From Maniola hyperantus (taxonomy: Eukaryota; Arthropoda; Insecta; Lepidoptera; Nymphalidae): 64,000 nucleotides of DNA. A program made the position numbers and the translations under genes. The stretch spans positions 62,001 through 126,000 of the forward strand of contig NC_048536.1 of assembly GCF_902806685.2 (NCBI RefSeq), written 5' to 3'. The notes below the pieces were generated by a model. The model worked only from the letters and a program-made list of their open reading frames with translations, made no database searches and was not told where the DNA came from. Position 1 is the first letter of the stretch; the number at the start of each line of letters is the position of its first letter. Below are positions 32,815-42,651 of the stretch, in pieces.

Positions 32815-32935
32815 GACACGTCGAGAAGTTTTAACTATTTTCGAAGGCTTATAACTTACAAAGGCATATACGAGTACCGTCGGAACTTTGCAACAACTTA
32901 AACGCAACCTTTATTTCGAGACTCTGCCGAGAACG

Positions 32936-33012
32936 CTCACAAGTTATGATCCGCATCTCACAACTACTTCACAAGTTATGATCCGCATCTCACAACTACT
33001 TCACAAGTTATT
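32936..33012. repeat. 32-bp direct repeat, about 2.4 copies
   Basis: Units contain CACAAGTTATGATCCGCATC and TCACAACTACTT. Confidence 0.9.
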
Positions 33013-33099
33013 CAGCATGAACTGATGTTGTATTTTATTTAACATCACATCTGATTCTGCTTGGCAGTCGGCGAATATACTAACTGGTGTAGTGCGAGT

Positions 33100-33235
33100 C
33101 GGTAACGCACACCAAGGATTCCGTACCATCGTACAAGATATAACACTATGTATGCTGACGGACGGACAACGAAGGCTTAGTACTTAATAGGATCTCGTTG
33201 GTACCCTAAAAGTGTACATAGTACAGAACCACTTG
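33100..33235 (+). mobile_element. Dispersed repeat (GACGGACGGACAACGAAGGC family)
   Basis: GACGGACGGACAACGAAGGC, then CTTAGTACTTAATAGG, then a degraded GTACAGAACC end. It is related to the copy at 49040-49145. Confidence 0.55.
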
Positions 33236-33589
33236 GGCTACACTGACGTGCACTGAAGGCTAAGGGCCGATAAGCCCATTAGTGCCTATTAAGGACCTGC
33301 ACACGTCGAACGATCTCGGCCAACGCACGCACCGAATGCGTTGGCCCAACGTGTAAGGGAGCCATCACAGTTTTACTGTGACCACTTTATTTATTTTGTT
33401 TAAGTGTGTTTTCGTTTGCAGGTTCGAATGAAATAATGAAAAATAAATTGTAAATATTTAATGTTCTGTGACCACACTTCGTTAAGCTCTGTTTATAAAT
33501 AATAGTAAGTCAATGGCCCGTTTCGCTTAACACACTCGAGATAAATTCAAACAATAAGTTAGTGATGGCGAATTAATTTGTATTTCTTT
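33236..33589. other. Spacer, nothing recognised
   Basis: No supported gene or array. Confidence 0.3.
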
Positions 33590-33735
33590 TATATTTCACT
33601 AGCTGATCCACCCGGCTTTGCTTATATATACATAATTTATATTTCACTAGCTGATCCACCCGGCATTGCTTATATATACATAATTTATATTTCACTAGCT
33701 GATCCACCCGGCTTTGCTTATATATACATAATTTA
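33590..33735. repeat. 48-bp triplication of a SINE head
   Basis: Three tandem 48-bp units. Each begins with the retroposon head CACTAGCTGATCCACCCGGC and continues TTATATATACATAATT. The unit is thus a retroposon 5' fragment amplified in tandem. Confidence 0.9.
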
Positions 33736-34015
33736 TAGCCTATGTTACTTCTGGATAAAGTAGCTTTCTAAGGTGGTGGTGTAATAACTATTAAAATCAG
33801 TTCAACAGGTATGTCTTTCAGAGTGTATTATTTATATAAAATAAAGATTAAAAATCTATTTCTACTTTAACGCTTATAATATTTACTTTAGCGTTGGTTT
33901 AATTTGCCTCTGTTGCGTCGGCCTTCATTACAATACCAAATCCCAATGTCGCGTCGTTGCATTCTACACGAATCCTCGTCAAATAAACATTAGCATTGCA
34001 ATCTGCTGAAATGCG

Positions 34016-34130
34016 CGTCAGAGGATCCCAACCAGAGTACTGGAGGAGCTACGACTGTCCCTCTGATCCTACTCTCCGCGCTCTTAAGGGCTTAGGCCTC
34101 TCGCACACAGCCGATGATGATAGTTAGCTC
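34016..34130 (+). mobile_element. Retroposon tail with GATGATGATAG
   Basis: Contains AGAGTACTGGAGGAGC and CTCGCACACAGCCGATGATG, a retroposon end with a short GAT-type tail. Class uncertain. Confidence 0.35.
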
Positions 34131-34417
34131 TACTAAAGTCGTTATACTAGAGCACAAATAACACAGACGTTCCAAACATAAGCGGTATTAGCAGAAAAAT
34201 ATAACCAACTATGCTATATTAATTAAAAGAGATCAAAATGCTCAAAATCAAAACACGTTTGCTCAGTGGAAGACAACTGGCCGGAAGTGAGTATGAATTT
34301 ATTTAACTTAACCATAGATAGGTACAGCAGATCGATCATAGACAACATTAATTAATTTATAAGACACGTTCAGGATTACTTATTTTGATAGAAATTACAA
34401 CATGCTAGATATTTAAG

Positions 34418-34590
34418 AGCCTTAATAGCTCAACGGTTAACGAGCGAACTGAACTCCGGAAGGTGGGTGGTTCAAATCTCATTTGTTGCACATTGTCGTA
34501 ACTCGTACCTACTCCTAGCACAAGCTTCACGCTTACTTGGAGAGAAAGAGAAATATTAGTCATGATTGACATGGCTAGCAGTCTTTAAAA
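34418..34590 (+). mobile_element. tRNA-derived SINE (second family)
   Basis: Box A TAGCTCAACGGTTAACGAGC, box B GGTTCAAATCT, then CTCCTAGCACAAGCTT, ACTTGGAGAGAAAGAG and TAGTCATGATTGACATGG. This is a recognisable lepidopteran SINE body and not a functional tRNA. Confidence 0.75.
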
Positions 34591-35436
34591 AAAAATCTTA
34601 TGAAAGAAAAGGATAGATGCAACCAACTACTTCTCCCACGGCCCCACCAACCTCCCGGTCACATGGGCCGAATCGCGGGAGGGCGCCCGCTCGGTACTTG
34701 CTCTGGCGCCTTTTTGATTCCCTGCAAGTTATTTTCGCTCTATCGCCATGTTCCTAGATGCCGTTGTCCCCTTTCTACGTATAGATGAGTTTAATAGCAT
34801 TAATGTAGACGACAGTGAGCGTAGAATCGATATCGACTCCGACATACAGAAATCGGATTATGTTTCTTAGCATCTTAAAACTGGCGAGGTAGAATAAAAA
34901 CTGGTCTCCAACATAAAGCGGTCGTCTGCGTTACTTGCCGCTTAGGTAACTAACTACAAGTACACTTGAGGTGAACTGTGCGAAGTTTAGATGCAAATGA
35001 AACTTGCCTAGATACTCGTAGCGGCTGCGATGCTACTCGCAAGCGACTTGACAGTGAAGGCAGCATTTATATCTCGTCGTTTGAGAACAGCGAGCGATGA
35101 AGCTACGAGCTGCTCTTTAAAGTGAGTATTTGAACGAGAACAGAATGCAACCATGTCGTAGTAAACTGCATTGTAGTCGCTCCAACTTCAGGCAACTACT
35201 TAGCAACCTACTAATTACGTTCATTATAGAATACATTTATTACGTTAAGTTATAGATGTTTACAATAAAACTTAAAGCTAGCTTATCTAGTTCCTGTGCA
35301 AATCATGGTCGCGTGGAATGGTGCCAAGCCTAGAATAATAAGTAGAGGGGGATTCCAACATCAATGGTGCCAAGAATACTGGCTGCATTGTAATATTCAC
35401 ATTTTAAAAAATTGTACGTACCTATATTTTATATGA
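34591..35436. other. Spacer, nothing recognised
   Basis: About 0.85 kb of unique-looking sequence without a credible gene; short ORFs only. Confidence 0.35.
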
Positions 35437-35660
35437 TACTGGATGATGTCCGCGTGGATTGGGCTTTTTTAAAAATCTCGGGGGAACTCTTTAAATTTTT
35501 GGGATAAAAAGTAGCCTATGTCCTTCCCCGGGATGCAAGCTATCCCTGTACCATATTTCGTCAAAATCAGTTGAACGGATGGGCCGTGAAAAGCTAGCAG
35601 ACAGACAGACAGACAGGCAGACAGACAGACACACTTTCGCATTTATAATATTAGTATGGA
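35437..35660 (+). mobile_element. SINE, ACTAGCTGATGCCCGCGACT family
   Basis: GATGTCCGCGTGGATTGGGC, GGGATAAAAAGTAGCCTATG, TTCCCCGGGATGCAAGCTAT, GGTTGAACGG-like GTTGAACGGATGGGCCGTG, (CAGA)n and CACTTTCGCATTTATAATAT. Confidence 0.88.
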
Positions 35661-35848
35661 TTGTCGTTAGTGTTCGGCAAAGATTTGAGATCGATGACAC
35701 TTTCAACTTGCAAGTAAAGTACAGTTGCATCTGAGATGTGCAGTGCAGAACAAAGTGGGCACTTGCGGAAATAACTGCAATATAATGCGCGTCCTTTGCG
35801 GCAATCACAATACCAATATTTCAGCAAGTTCCAGCGGACAGAGCAGTA

Positions 35849-35917
35849 GCCCGCCGCCCGCCCAACCCGCCCAACCCACCCAACCCGCCCAACCCGCCCA
35901 ACCCGCCCAACCCGCCG
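35849..35917. repeat. 9-bp array CGCCCAACC
   Basis: About seven copies; one carries CACCCAACC. Confidence 0.9.
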
Positions 35918-36160
35918 GCCGGGGATTTGTCACAGCGAGCGGCGCGACACTGGCGAGTGGCGACCGCACTCCGGCCGCGCAGTAATTAGTAAGTAGGTAA
36001 TTGTTATGAATATAAACTATCATGAGTTATTTTAAATAAATAAATTCATAAATTAATTAAATTAATAAATTAAATAATCAAAAATTGCGGAACCAACAGG
36101 ATTCGAACATAAACAATCAACAATACAATAAACGGTAATAGCTGCCAAGTAGTTACGATA

Positions 36161-36690
36161 ACTTTCTGTTGGGTACATCCGGACATGCAGCTTGAACTTT
36201 CTATTGGGTACATCCGGACATGCAGCTTGAACTTTCTATTGGGTACATCCGGACATGCAGCTTGAACTTTCTATTGGGTACATCCGGACATGCAGCTTGA
36301 ACTTTCTATTGGGTACATCCGGACATGCAGCTTGAACTTTCTATTGGGTACATCCGGACATGCAGCTTGAACTTTCTATTGGGTACATCCGGACATGCAG
36401 CTTGAACTTTCTATTGGGTACATCCGGACATGCAGCTTGAACTTTCTATCGGGTACATCCGGACATGCAGCTTGAACTTTCTATCGGGTATATCCGGACA
36501 TGCAGCTTGAACTTTCTATTGGGTACATCCGGACATGCAGCTTGAACTTTCTATCGGGTACATCCGGACATGCAGCTTGAACTTTCTATTTGGTACATCC
36601 GGACATGCTGCTTGAACTTTCTATTGGGTACATCCGGACATGCAGCTTGAACTTTCTATTGGGTACATCCGGACATGCAGCTTGAACTTT
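36161..36690. repeat. 35-bp tandem array, about 15 copies
   Basis: Units contain GGGTACATCCGGACATGCAG and CTTGAACTTTCTATT. Variants (TATCGGG, GTATATCC, TTTGGTAC, CATGCTGC, CTGTTGGG) are concentrated in the first and the later units; the early-middle copies are uniform. Confidence 0.98.
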
Positions 36691-36710
36691 TCGGAGTTAT
36701 TTTGCTTTTT

Positions 36711-36741
36711 AGAAAGAAAGAAAGAAAGAAAGAAGAAAGAA
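36711..36741. repeat. (AAAG)n microsatellite
   Basis: Seven AAAG/GAAA units with one interruption. Confidence 0.9.
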
Positions 36742-36927
36742 AATGCATTTATTTGTTGTTGGTGTCACAGATAAAAACAAAGTAGGTACACCACAGAATT
36801 GCAATTGTGCATTGTAAGGTCTACAATCTACATCTCCTTGTTGTGTGCTGCGTGGTGGTGGTGCGTATTGCTCTCCTGGTGGCTGCTTTTCCTGCATGGT
36901 TAGCAGTGGGAGGGCGGGCGGTGCATT

Positions 36928-37078
36928 TCGCATGCTGCATGTTGCATCATACAGATTCGACTTGTTTCAGCAGATTACAGCAAATTAAGTTTTTGGTTCA
37001 TTGCTGATATGCAAAGCAACGCCTGCTTCTATACAAGATAGATCAGTCAGTCAGTCAGTCACCTTTTCCTTTTATATA
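36928..37078 (+). mobile_element. Retroposon 3' part ending in (CAGT)n and a TATATA tail
   Basis: GCATGTTGCATCATACAGAT matches a block at 55250-55275. The end, GATCAGTCAGTCAGTCAGTC then CCTTTTCCTTTTATATAT, matches the end at 51677-51715. Confidence 0.6.
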
Positions 37079-37119
37079 TTAAGATTAATACTCCTCTCTT
37101 GAGAGCCGGGGTACGTAAG

Positions 37120-37152
37120 CTCGTGTAGGGTCCTAACCACTAGACGATCACG
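37120..37152 (-). other. tRNA-His 5'-half-like fragment at the element B junction
   Basis: Read on the minus strand, GCCGTGATCGTCTAGTGG then TTAGGACCC matches, from memory, the first 27 nt of animal tRNA-His (acceptor, D-arm and start of the anticodon arm). It then diverges, and no T-arm follows, so it is not a gene. Its first base abuts the remnant 5' LTR of element B. Confidence 0.6.
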
Positions 37153-37247
37153 GCCACTTTAAGGGAATTAATTTAAACCGTAACCTTTGGAAAGATTCGA
37201 AGGAAAAATAGGGTAGAGTTTTTTAGGACCTCGTCAGTTTAGCTACA
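37152..37247 (+). repeat. Element B 5' LTR remnant (last 96 bp)
   Basis: Matches 44753-44848 with two differences: the first base, and GCTACA for GTTACA at the end. Directly followed by the primer site, so this is the U5 end. Confidence 0.85.
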
Positions 37248-37249
37248 AT

Positions 37250-37268
37250 TTGGTGCCGTGACCAGGAT
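37250..37268 (+). promoter_or_regulatory. Primer binding site of element B (tRNA-His)
   Basis: TGGTGCCGTGACCAGGAT lies three bases after the LTR. It is the complement of the 3' end of tRNA-His including CCA, 18 of 18 by my recollection of the tRNA. Confidence 0.8.
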
Positions 37269-37648
37269 GGTCATAACGGCTTAATAGAGTAGAATAAAGT
37301 AGGCGAAAGCCTACAATTTGTTGCTCGTGAAATGGAAAGAGATTGGGAAATTGTGAGTTGTCAAGGCCTAAACGTCTTATTATTTGGGGGTTGTTATGTT
37401 CATTTTATCACACGAAGTATCAAAATAATAAAATGTATTTAAAATCTTTCTAGGTCCGGGGGTTGATTCATTGAGATATTAAAGTAATAATAATAATAAT
37501 AAGTGGAAAGGAACTAAATAAGAGACAAAAACTTTATTAAATTATTTTATAAGAACAGATAACTGATAAGTGATAAGTGACAAGTGAAAGTGACAAGTGA
37601 AAAGTGATAGTGTTAACTGAATAAATGAAAATTTAAAAGAAAATAACA

Positions 37649-38746
37649 ATGGAAAAGGGTGCTTCTAAAATGGTAAGGAAAAGGAAGTTGCCGCTTGGAG
37701 ATACCGCATCAAAGAGTGGTTTAAGTACGAGTAAGGCTAAGCAAGCCGAAACCATTTCCAGAAATGTAGAGACACCTAAAAGACGACGGATAGAAGTTCA
37801 ATCGAATTCTTCCAGTAGTAGGAGTAATGGGAGTAAAGGATTTTTAAAATTATATAAATTGATTACGAAGAATACAAGGATGATAGAAGAGAAAATAAAA
37901 AATTTACAGGGTGAAATCAAACTGACTCAACCAACTGGAAATAATTCCGGAGAATCTGATGTGTCAAATTCAGTAGATAGTCCAGTAGCTAAGAGAGATG
38001 AATATACAGCATTGAACATAATGAATATAGCAACAGAAAAACCAAAATTTACCAAGGATAAGGTTCATCCTGTAACCTTTTTGGAGGACTTAGCAGCATA
38101 TCTTCGGAAAGTACCTAACAAGGAGAAGGAATTAGAATTAGCATATGAATGCCTACAGGGTGAGGCAAGAGATTGGGTCAGATTATATAAATCTAGATGG
38201 GGAACTTTAGATGATTTTAAAAGGGACTTTTTACAAACTTATTGGGGAGAAACAGAGCAAAATAAAATAAGGAGAGATATAGTGTGTGCAAAATGGAATA
38301 AAGTTACTCAGCCCACAATGTTGGGACATTTTTTAAGTTTAACATCACAAATCAAGATGTTGTCCTTCGAGATTTCTGAAAAACAACTAGTTGCTGATAT
38401 GATGAGACACTACCCAAAATCAGTGCAACAAATGTGGTCCATTACAAAAGGAGAGACAATATTTGAAGCAACAGAATTTCTTCGTAAACAAGATGACATA
38501 GACAAACAGGACGAAACAGTGACAATCGGAAATCCGCAAAATCCATACAGTTATAAAGAAAAGAAATTTCAAGGTGGCCAGAATAGGCAAAATTATAGGA
38601 ATTGGCGAAAACCAATGAATACAATGAGTCGACAGTATAGTATGCAAAACGAACAGTGTAATTCGATACAAGAAGAAGAAACAAATTATGAACAAGAAAT
38701 AGCCGAAACAAATGAAGGATGTGATAGACCAAATCTTTCAAACTAA
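37649..38746 (+). CDS. gag: Element B Gag (capsid-like)
   Basis: 365 residues. The N-terminal about 60 residues are basic and Ser-rich, with a nuclear-localisation-like PKRRRIE at 43-49. Residues about 125-285 fit the retrotransposon gag capsid pattern (FLEDLAAYLRKVP, AYECLQGEARDWVRLY, DFKRDFLQTYWG, LLADMMRH-like LVADMMRHYP). The C-terminal part is Asn/Gln/Arg-rich (GGQNRQNYRNWRKP) and then acidic. No CCHC zinc knuckle is visible, so RNA binding may rest on the basic Asn/Arg segment. The start is the ATG in AACAATGGAAAAG, the first long-frame ATG, 400 bp after the LTR. The frame closes with TAA at 38744-38746 and overlaps the pol frame by 19 bases. Confidence 0.85.
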   Translation: MEKGASKMVRKRKLPLGDTASKSGLSTSKAKQAETISRNVETPKRRRIEVQSNSSSSRSNGSKGFLKLYKLITKNTRMIEEKIKNLQGEIKLTQPTGNNSGESDVSNSVDSPVAKRDEYTALNIMNIATEKPKFTKDKVHPVTFLEDLAAYLRKVPNKEKELELAYECLQGEARDWVRLYKSRWGTLDDFKRDFLQTYWGETEQNKIRRDIVCAKWNKVTQPTMLGHFLSLTSQIKMLSFEISEKQLVADMMRHYPKSVQQMWSITKGETIFEATEFLRKQDDIDKQDETVTIGNPQNPYSYKEKKFQGGQNRQNYRNWRKPMNTMSRQYSMQNEQCNSIQEEETNYEQEIAETNEGCDRPNLSN

Positions 38747-41700
38747 AGGTGGCTGCGAATAGGGTCCCCAACGTAGCTGCTAACAAAGGGGACAAAGCTT
38801 TAAAAATTATGCTCAAATATGGTTGGAAACCTGGACAAGGAATTGGGAGAAGAAAAGGCTTACTTAAACCAATAAACTGTAAAGGTCAAACGGGGAAAAT
38901 AGGTCTTGGATACAAGAGTGAGCCGAATTATTTAAATCCTACAGAATTAGTTGAGCTGATTAGGTCTCGAGGGTCTTATGAAGGAACTACAATATTAGAA
39001 GGTGAAGTTTTGAATGTTTATGAAGATCAGGAAGTACCAGAGACATTAAGTGGGATAAAATCTGAAATTCATATTAAATTACTATCTTTTGAAGTAGATT
39101 GTCTGCTTGATACGGGTAGCGATATTACTTGTATATCCGAATTGATGTATTTACAATTAAAACGAAGTGTCGGGAAATTACCTTTAATGCCAATAAAACC
39201 TATGCAAATAAAAGGGGCAATTGGGCAAAAGAGTTTAAAAATACAACAAATGATCGTAGTACCTACTAAAATAGGGAATTTGACTTTAGATGTGGGTTAT
39301 TTAATTGTACCAGGATTGACTCATTCAGTGATATTGGGTTTCGATTGGATAAAAAGTAACGAAATAGTTTTAAATTTAAGGAAAGATGAAATGTGTATTA
39401 TTTTACATAGAGATAATAAAGATTATAGGATACCTTTTGGTAACGGATCTTCGAATGAGAATATGGAAATAACCGAGATACAAGAACAAACGGATTTTAT
39501 GAATAACATTAAGATTGGAACTGAAGTTCCAGAATGTGACCGAGTTAAATTAACAAAGATGTTGAACCAATATAAAACAGTCTTCACCGAAGAATTAGGT
39601 CGATGTAAGTGTTACGAACATGTCATAAAGATGAATCATGAAATGCCAATAGTAAAGAAATCATATCCTATACCGTATGCGTATAGACAAAAAATGGAGC
39701 AAAAGCTACAAGAATTAGAGAAGTTGAATATAATATCACGAGCATCAACACCTTATAATAGTCCGCTTAATTTTACATTAAAACGCGATGGATCGATTAG
39801 AGTCCTATTGGATGCCCGAGGAATAAATGAACACATGATAGCCGAAACAGAAAAACCTCCATTACAGCTAGATGTAATTAATTCTTTTCATGGATGTAAC
39901 TTTATCACAACAATTGATTTAAATAATGCTTATTTCCAGATACCGATAAGTAGGGAAAGTAGGAAGTATACAGGATTTTCTTTTAATGGAAAGTCCTATG
40001 TATACAACGTGCTACCACAAGGATTAAAGACAGCTGTAGGCAGTTTTAGTCGAGCAATGGACAAAATTTTAGGCCCAGAAGTGCGCCAGTTTTGTGTAAA
40101 TTACCTTGACGATTTGGCAATTATAACTACGGGTACAATAGAAGATCATATAAATCACATTGGAATAATATTAGGGAAGTTAAAACAAGCGGGAATGACG
40201 TGTAATATAGGAAAATGTGAATTTCTATGTAAAGAAGTAAAAATGTTGGGATTCATTATTTCAACTCAAGGAATACGTACTGACCCGGAAAAGGTGGAAG
40301 CGATACAAAAGTTTCCTACTCCAAAGAAAATAAAACATTTGCGTGCTTTCTTGGGATTGTGTAATTTTTATCGACGATTTATTCCAAATTATGCAGAATG
40401 TAGTTATCCGTTATGTGAGCTTCTTAAAAAACAGAAACAGTGGAAATGGACTGAAAAGGAACAAAATGCGTTTGATTCTGTAAAGAGACAATTTACTAAG
40501 ACCATAGAATTACAACATCCAGACTTTGGGAAGAAATATTATTTACAAACAGATTCTTCTGGAGTAGGTTTTGCTGGGGTTCTATATCAATTAGATGATA
40601 ATGGAGATATAAAACCTTTGAGTTATTACAGTAAAGCTTTAAGGGGCCCGGAATTAAATTGGACTGTTACGGAACAAGAATTTTTTGCGGTCGTAAGTTG
40701 CCTAAAAAAGTTTGAAACTTATTTAAGGGGTTCTAAAGTTGTAATAAGAACAGATCATAAAGCTTTGTTATTTGTAAAAACGTGGAAAATGTTTAATAGT
40801 AGAGTAACACGTTGGCTATTATATTTGGAACAGTTTGACTTTGAAATCGAACATATTTCGGGTAAGGAAAATATAGTCGCAGATACATTATCCAGGTACC
40901 CGTCAGATGGTTATGAAATACAAGAAGAGAAAAATAAGTTACCTGGAATTTATTACTTGAGTAAAGAAAATAAAGCGCTTTTAATCAACCTTAAGATGTT
41001 ACCGCGATTGCAAAAGGAAGACAAAGAGTTGCAAAATCTTATTAATGGACAGGTCTTGCGTTATAAAGATAGATTTTCCATAGAGGGTGATTTAGTTCTT
41101 TTTAAAACTAATCAGGGAGATAGGGTATACATACCTGAATGCTTACGAGAAGAAATAGTAAAACAGGTACATGTTGAAATGGGTCATCAAGGTGCCTACA
41201 AAATAATTAAATATATAAGGGACAGGATGTTTTGGAAAAATTTAACAGATGATATTAAAGGCATTATTAGGAAGTGCCATATTTGTCAACTCGCTAAAAG
41301 TGATAATGTAAAATATGTTGGGCCTTGTCAGTCTATCATATCCAATGATGTTGGTGAATTTGTTATGGCTGACTTATATGGACCATTGCCAGCAGGCGCC
41401 TTCGGATATACTTACATTTTGGTGGTACAGGATGCATTCAGTAAGTTTATAAAGTTATATGCACTACGAAAAGCAACAGGTCAGACTTGTTTAACAAAAA
41501 TAAAACAGTTTAACGACATAATTAAAATAAAAGCTATTATGACTGATAATGGTTCTCAATTTATTAGTAAAATATACAAAGATGGACTTAAAGCTCTTGG
41601 AATTAAAACAATATATACCACTATCCGGAATCCACGACCCAATACCACTGAACGAGTAAATAAGGAGTTAGGGAGAATATTTAGAGCATATTGTCATAAC

Positions 41701-42015
41701 AATCATAAAGCATGGGTAGGAATTTTGCCTAAAATTGAAGAGTTGTATAATAACACATATCATGATAGTATAGGTTATACCCCATATGAAGTTTTATATG
41801 GTGAGAGAACTAGGTTAACGGTAGATAAGTTTTTGAATCAGACACAATTTAAAATGAATATTAACAATGTACGTAAACAAGTACGAGATAATTTAAGGGA
41901 AGCAAGTAAAATAAGAAATGATAAATATGACAAGCGTCATAAATTAATTGAGTTTCATGTAGGTGATTTGGTTAAATTAAGGAGATGTAATAAATCTAAT
42001 GCACAAAAGAAATAG
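38728..42015 (+). CDS. pol: Element B Pol: G-patch, protease, RT, RNase H, integrase (C-terminus cut by TAG)
   Basis: The open frame begins after a stop at 38725-38727 and lies -1 to gag. It has no ATG near its start, so it is expected as a Gag fusion. Counting from the GTG at 38749: residues 17-56 form a G-patch-like motif (MLKYGWKPGQGIG, then GLLKPI, then GLGY). The protease has DTGS at 121-124, with a second patch VILGFDW. RT has YLDD at 452-455. RNase H has D602, E642/E644 and D669. Integrase has H808, H813, C843, C846 and the triad D875, D933, E968, with 34 residues between the last two. The frame ends at TAG (42013-42015) just after VGDLVKLRRCNKSNAQKK, within what should be the GPY/F-type tail. 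The same frame continues open for 47 codons to TAA at 42157-42159 and contains a GPY motif, so the TAG looks like a disabling mutation or a readthrough stop. Confidence 0.9.
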   Translation, partial: TKSFKLKVAANRVPNVAANKGDKALKIMLKYGWKPGQGIGRRKGLLKPINCKGQTGKIGLGYKSEPNYLNPTELVELIRSRGSYEGTTILEGEVLNVYEDQEVPETLSGIKSEIHIKLLSFEVDCLLDTGSDITCISELMYLQLKRSVGKLPLMPIKPMQIKGAIGQKSLKIQQMIVVPTKIGNLTLDVGYLIVPGLTHSVILGFDWIKSNEIVLNLRKDEMCIILHRDNKDYRIPFGNGSSNENMEITEIQEQTDFMNNIKIGTEVPECDRVKLTKMLNQYKTVFTEELGRCKCYEHVIKMNHEMPIVKKSYPIPYAYRQKMEQKLQELEKLNIISRASTPYNSPLNFTLKRDGSIRVLLDARGINEHMIAETEKPPLQLDVINSFHGCNFITTIDLNNAYFQIPISRESRKYTGFSFNGKSYVYNVLPQGLKTAVGSFSRAMDKILGPEVRQFCVNYLDDLAIITTGTIEDHINHIGIILGKLKQAGMTCNIGKCEFLCKEVKMLGFIISTQGIRTDPEKVEAIQKFPTPKKIKHLRAFLGLCNFYRRFIPNYAECSYPLCELLKKQKQWKWTEKEQNAFDSVKRQFTKTIELQHPDFGKKYYLQTDSSGVGFAGVLYQLDDNGDIKPLSYYSKALRGPELNWTVTEQEFFAVVSCLKKFETYLRGSKVVIRTDHKALLFVKTWKMFNSRVTRWLLYLEQFDFEIEHISGKENIVADTLSRYPSDGYEIQEEKNKLPGIYYLSKENKALLINLKMLPRLQKEDKELQNLINGQVLRYKDRFSIEGDLVLFKTNQGDRVYIPECLREEIVKQVHVEMGHQGAYKIIKYIRDRMFWKNLTDDIKGIIRKCHICQLAKSDNVKYVGPCQSIISNDVGEFVMADLYGPLPAGAFGYTYILVVQDAFSKFIKLYALRKATGQTCLTKIKQFNDIIKIKAIMTDNGSQFISKIYKDGLKALGIKTIYTTIRNPRPNTTERVNKELGRIFRAYCHNNHKAWVGILPKIEELYNNTYHDSIGYTPYEVLYGERTRLTVDKFLNQTQFKMNINNVRKQVRDNLREASKIRNDKYDKRHKLIEFHVGDLVKLRRCNKSNAQKK

Positions 42016-42159
42016 ATAAGTAAATTTGATTTGTTGTATGAAGGGCCGTATGTAGTGGCAGCTATACCTTGTAAAAACGTATATATTCTGATGTATCCTA
42101 ACACATCAAATATTCGGGGAAAATTTAATGCTATACATTTGTCAAAATATTATCAATAA
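42016..42159 (+). pseudogene. Detached integrase C-terminal tail of element B
   Basis: In frame with pol past the TAG, 47 codons without a stop carry a Glu-Gly-Pro-Tyr block about ten codons in, typical of the GPY/F module that closes many Gypsy integrases. Confidence 0.7.
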
Positions 42160-42651
42160 AACAATAGGATCGACCAACTTCGCATACGTAACGTAATATA
42201 AACGTTCACGTAACATGAATCTTAAGAAGAGCGCAGTCATGCATAAAATAGATATTAAATTAAAAGCTGGCAAAATTAAAATTAGTTTCGTTACCTATTT
42301 GTGAAATGTTTAGAATGTGTAGTGATTTGATAAATTATACATTAATGACATAGGAATTTACATAGATTGGAGTTGTTATTAGTATTGTAAGGTTCAGTAT
42401 GATGATTTGTAATTAATATAGATGCAGATAGGAATTAGTCGTTCAGAGGTTCTGATTCAGTGTATTGTTAGTTAGAATAAAAATTGTAATGTAAGTAAAA
42501 TAATGAAAAAAAAAAAAAAAAAAAAAATTAATTAAATTAGTCAATACGCGAACCGCCGGTTACGACATTCCTATGTGCGACGTAAATTCTATTCTACATG
42601 TTTCATAGAACTCATTCTATTCATATGTATCATAGAATTTAGGGGGTTGAA
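42160..42651 (+). other. Element B 3' region with a 23-base poly-A run and purine tract
   Basis: A/T-rich and non-coding. A run of about 23 A lies at 42505-42528. TTTAGGGGGTTGAA (42638-42651) adjoins the 3' LTR and is the likely purine tract. Confidence 0.6.

Noticed and set aside
32074..32907. 277- and 242-codon ORFs on opposite strands
   Set aside because: The 39-bp unit is a multiple of three and lacks stops; neither strand shows coding signs.
34418..34500. tRNA gene
   Set aside because: Box A and box B are present but the acceptor stem does not close; the body is a known type of SINE.
37152..37247. A complete 96-bp LTR for element B
   Set aside because: The 3' copy lies at the end of a longer stretch that has a purine tract, TG start and matching TGTAAC/GTTACA ends, so the 5' copy is better explained as truncated.
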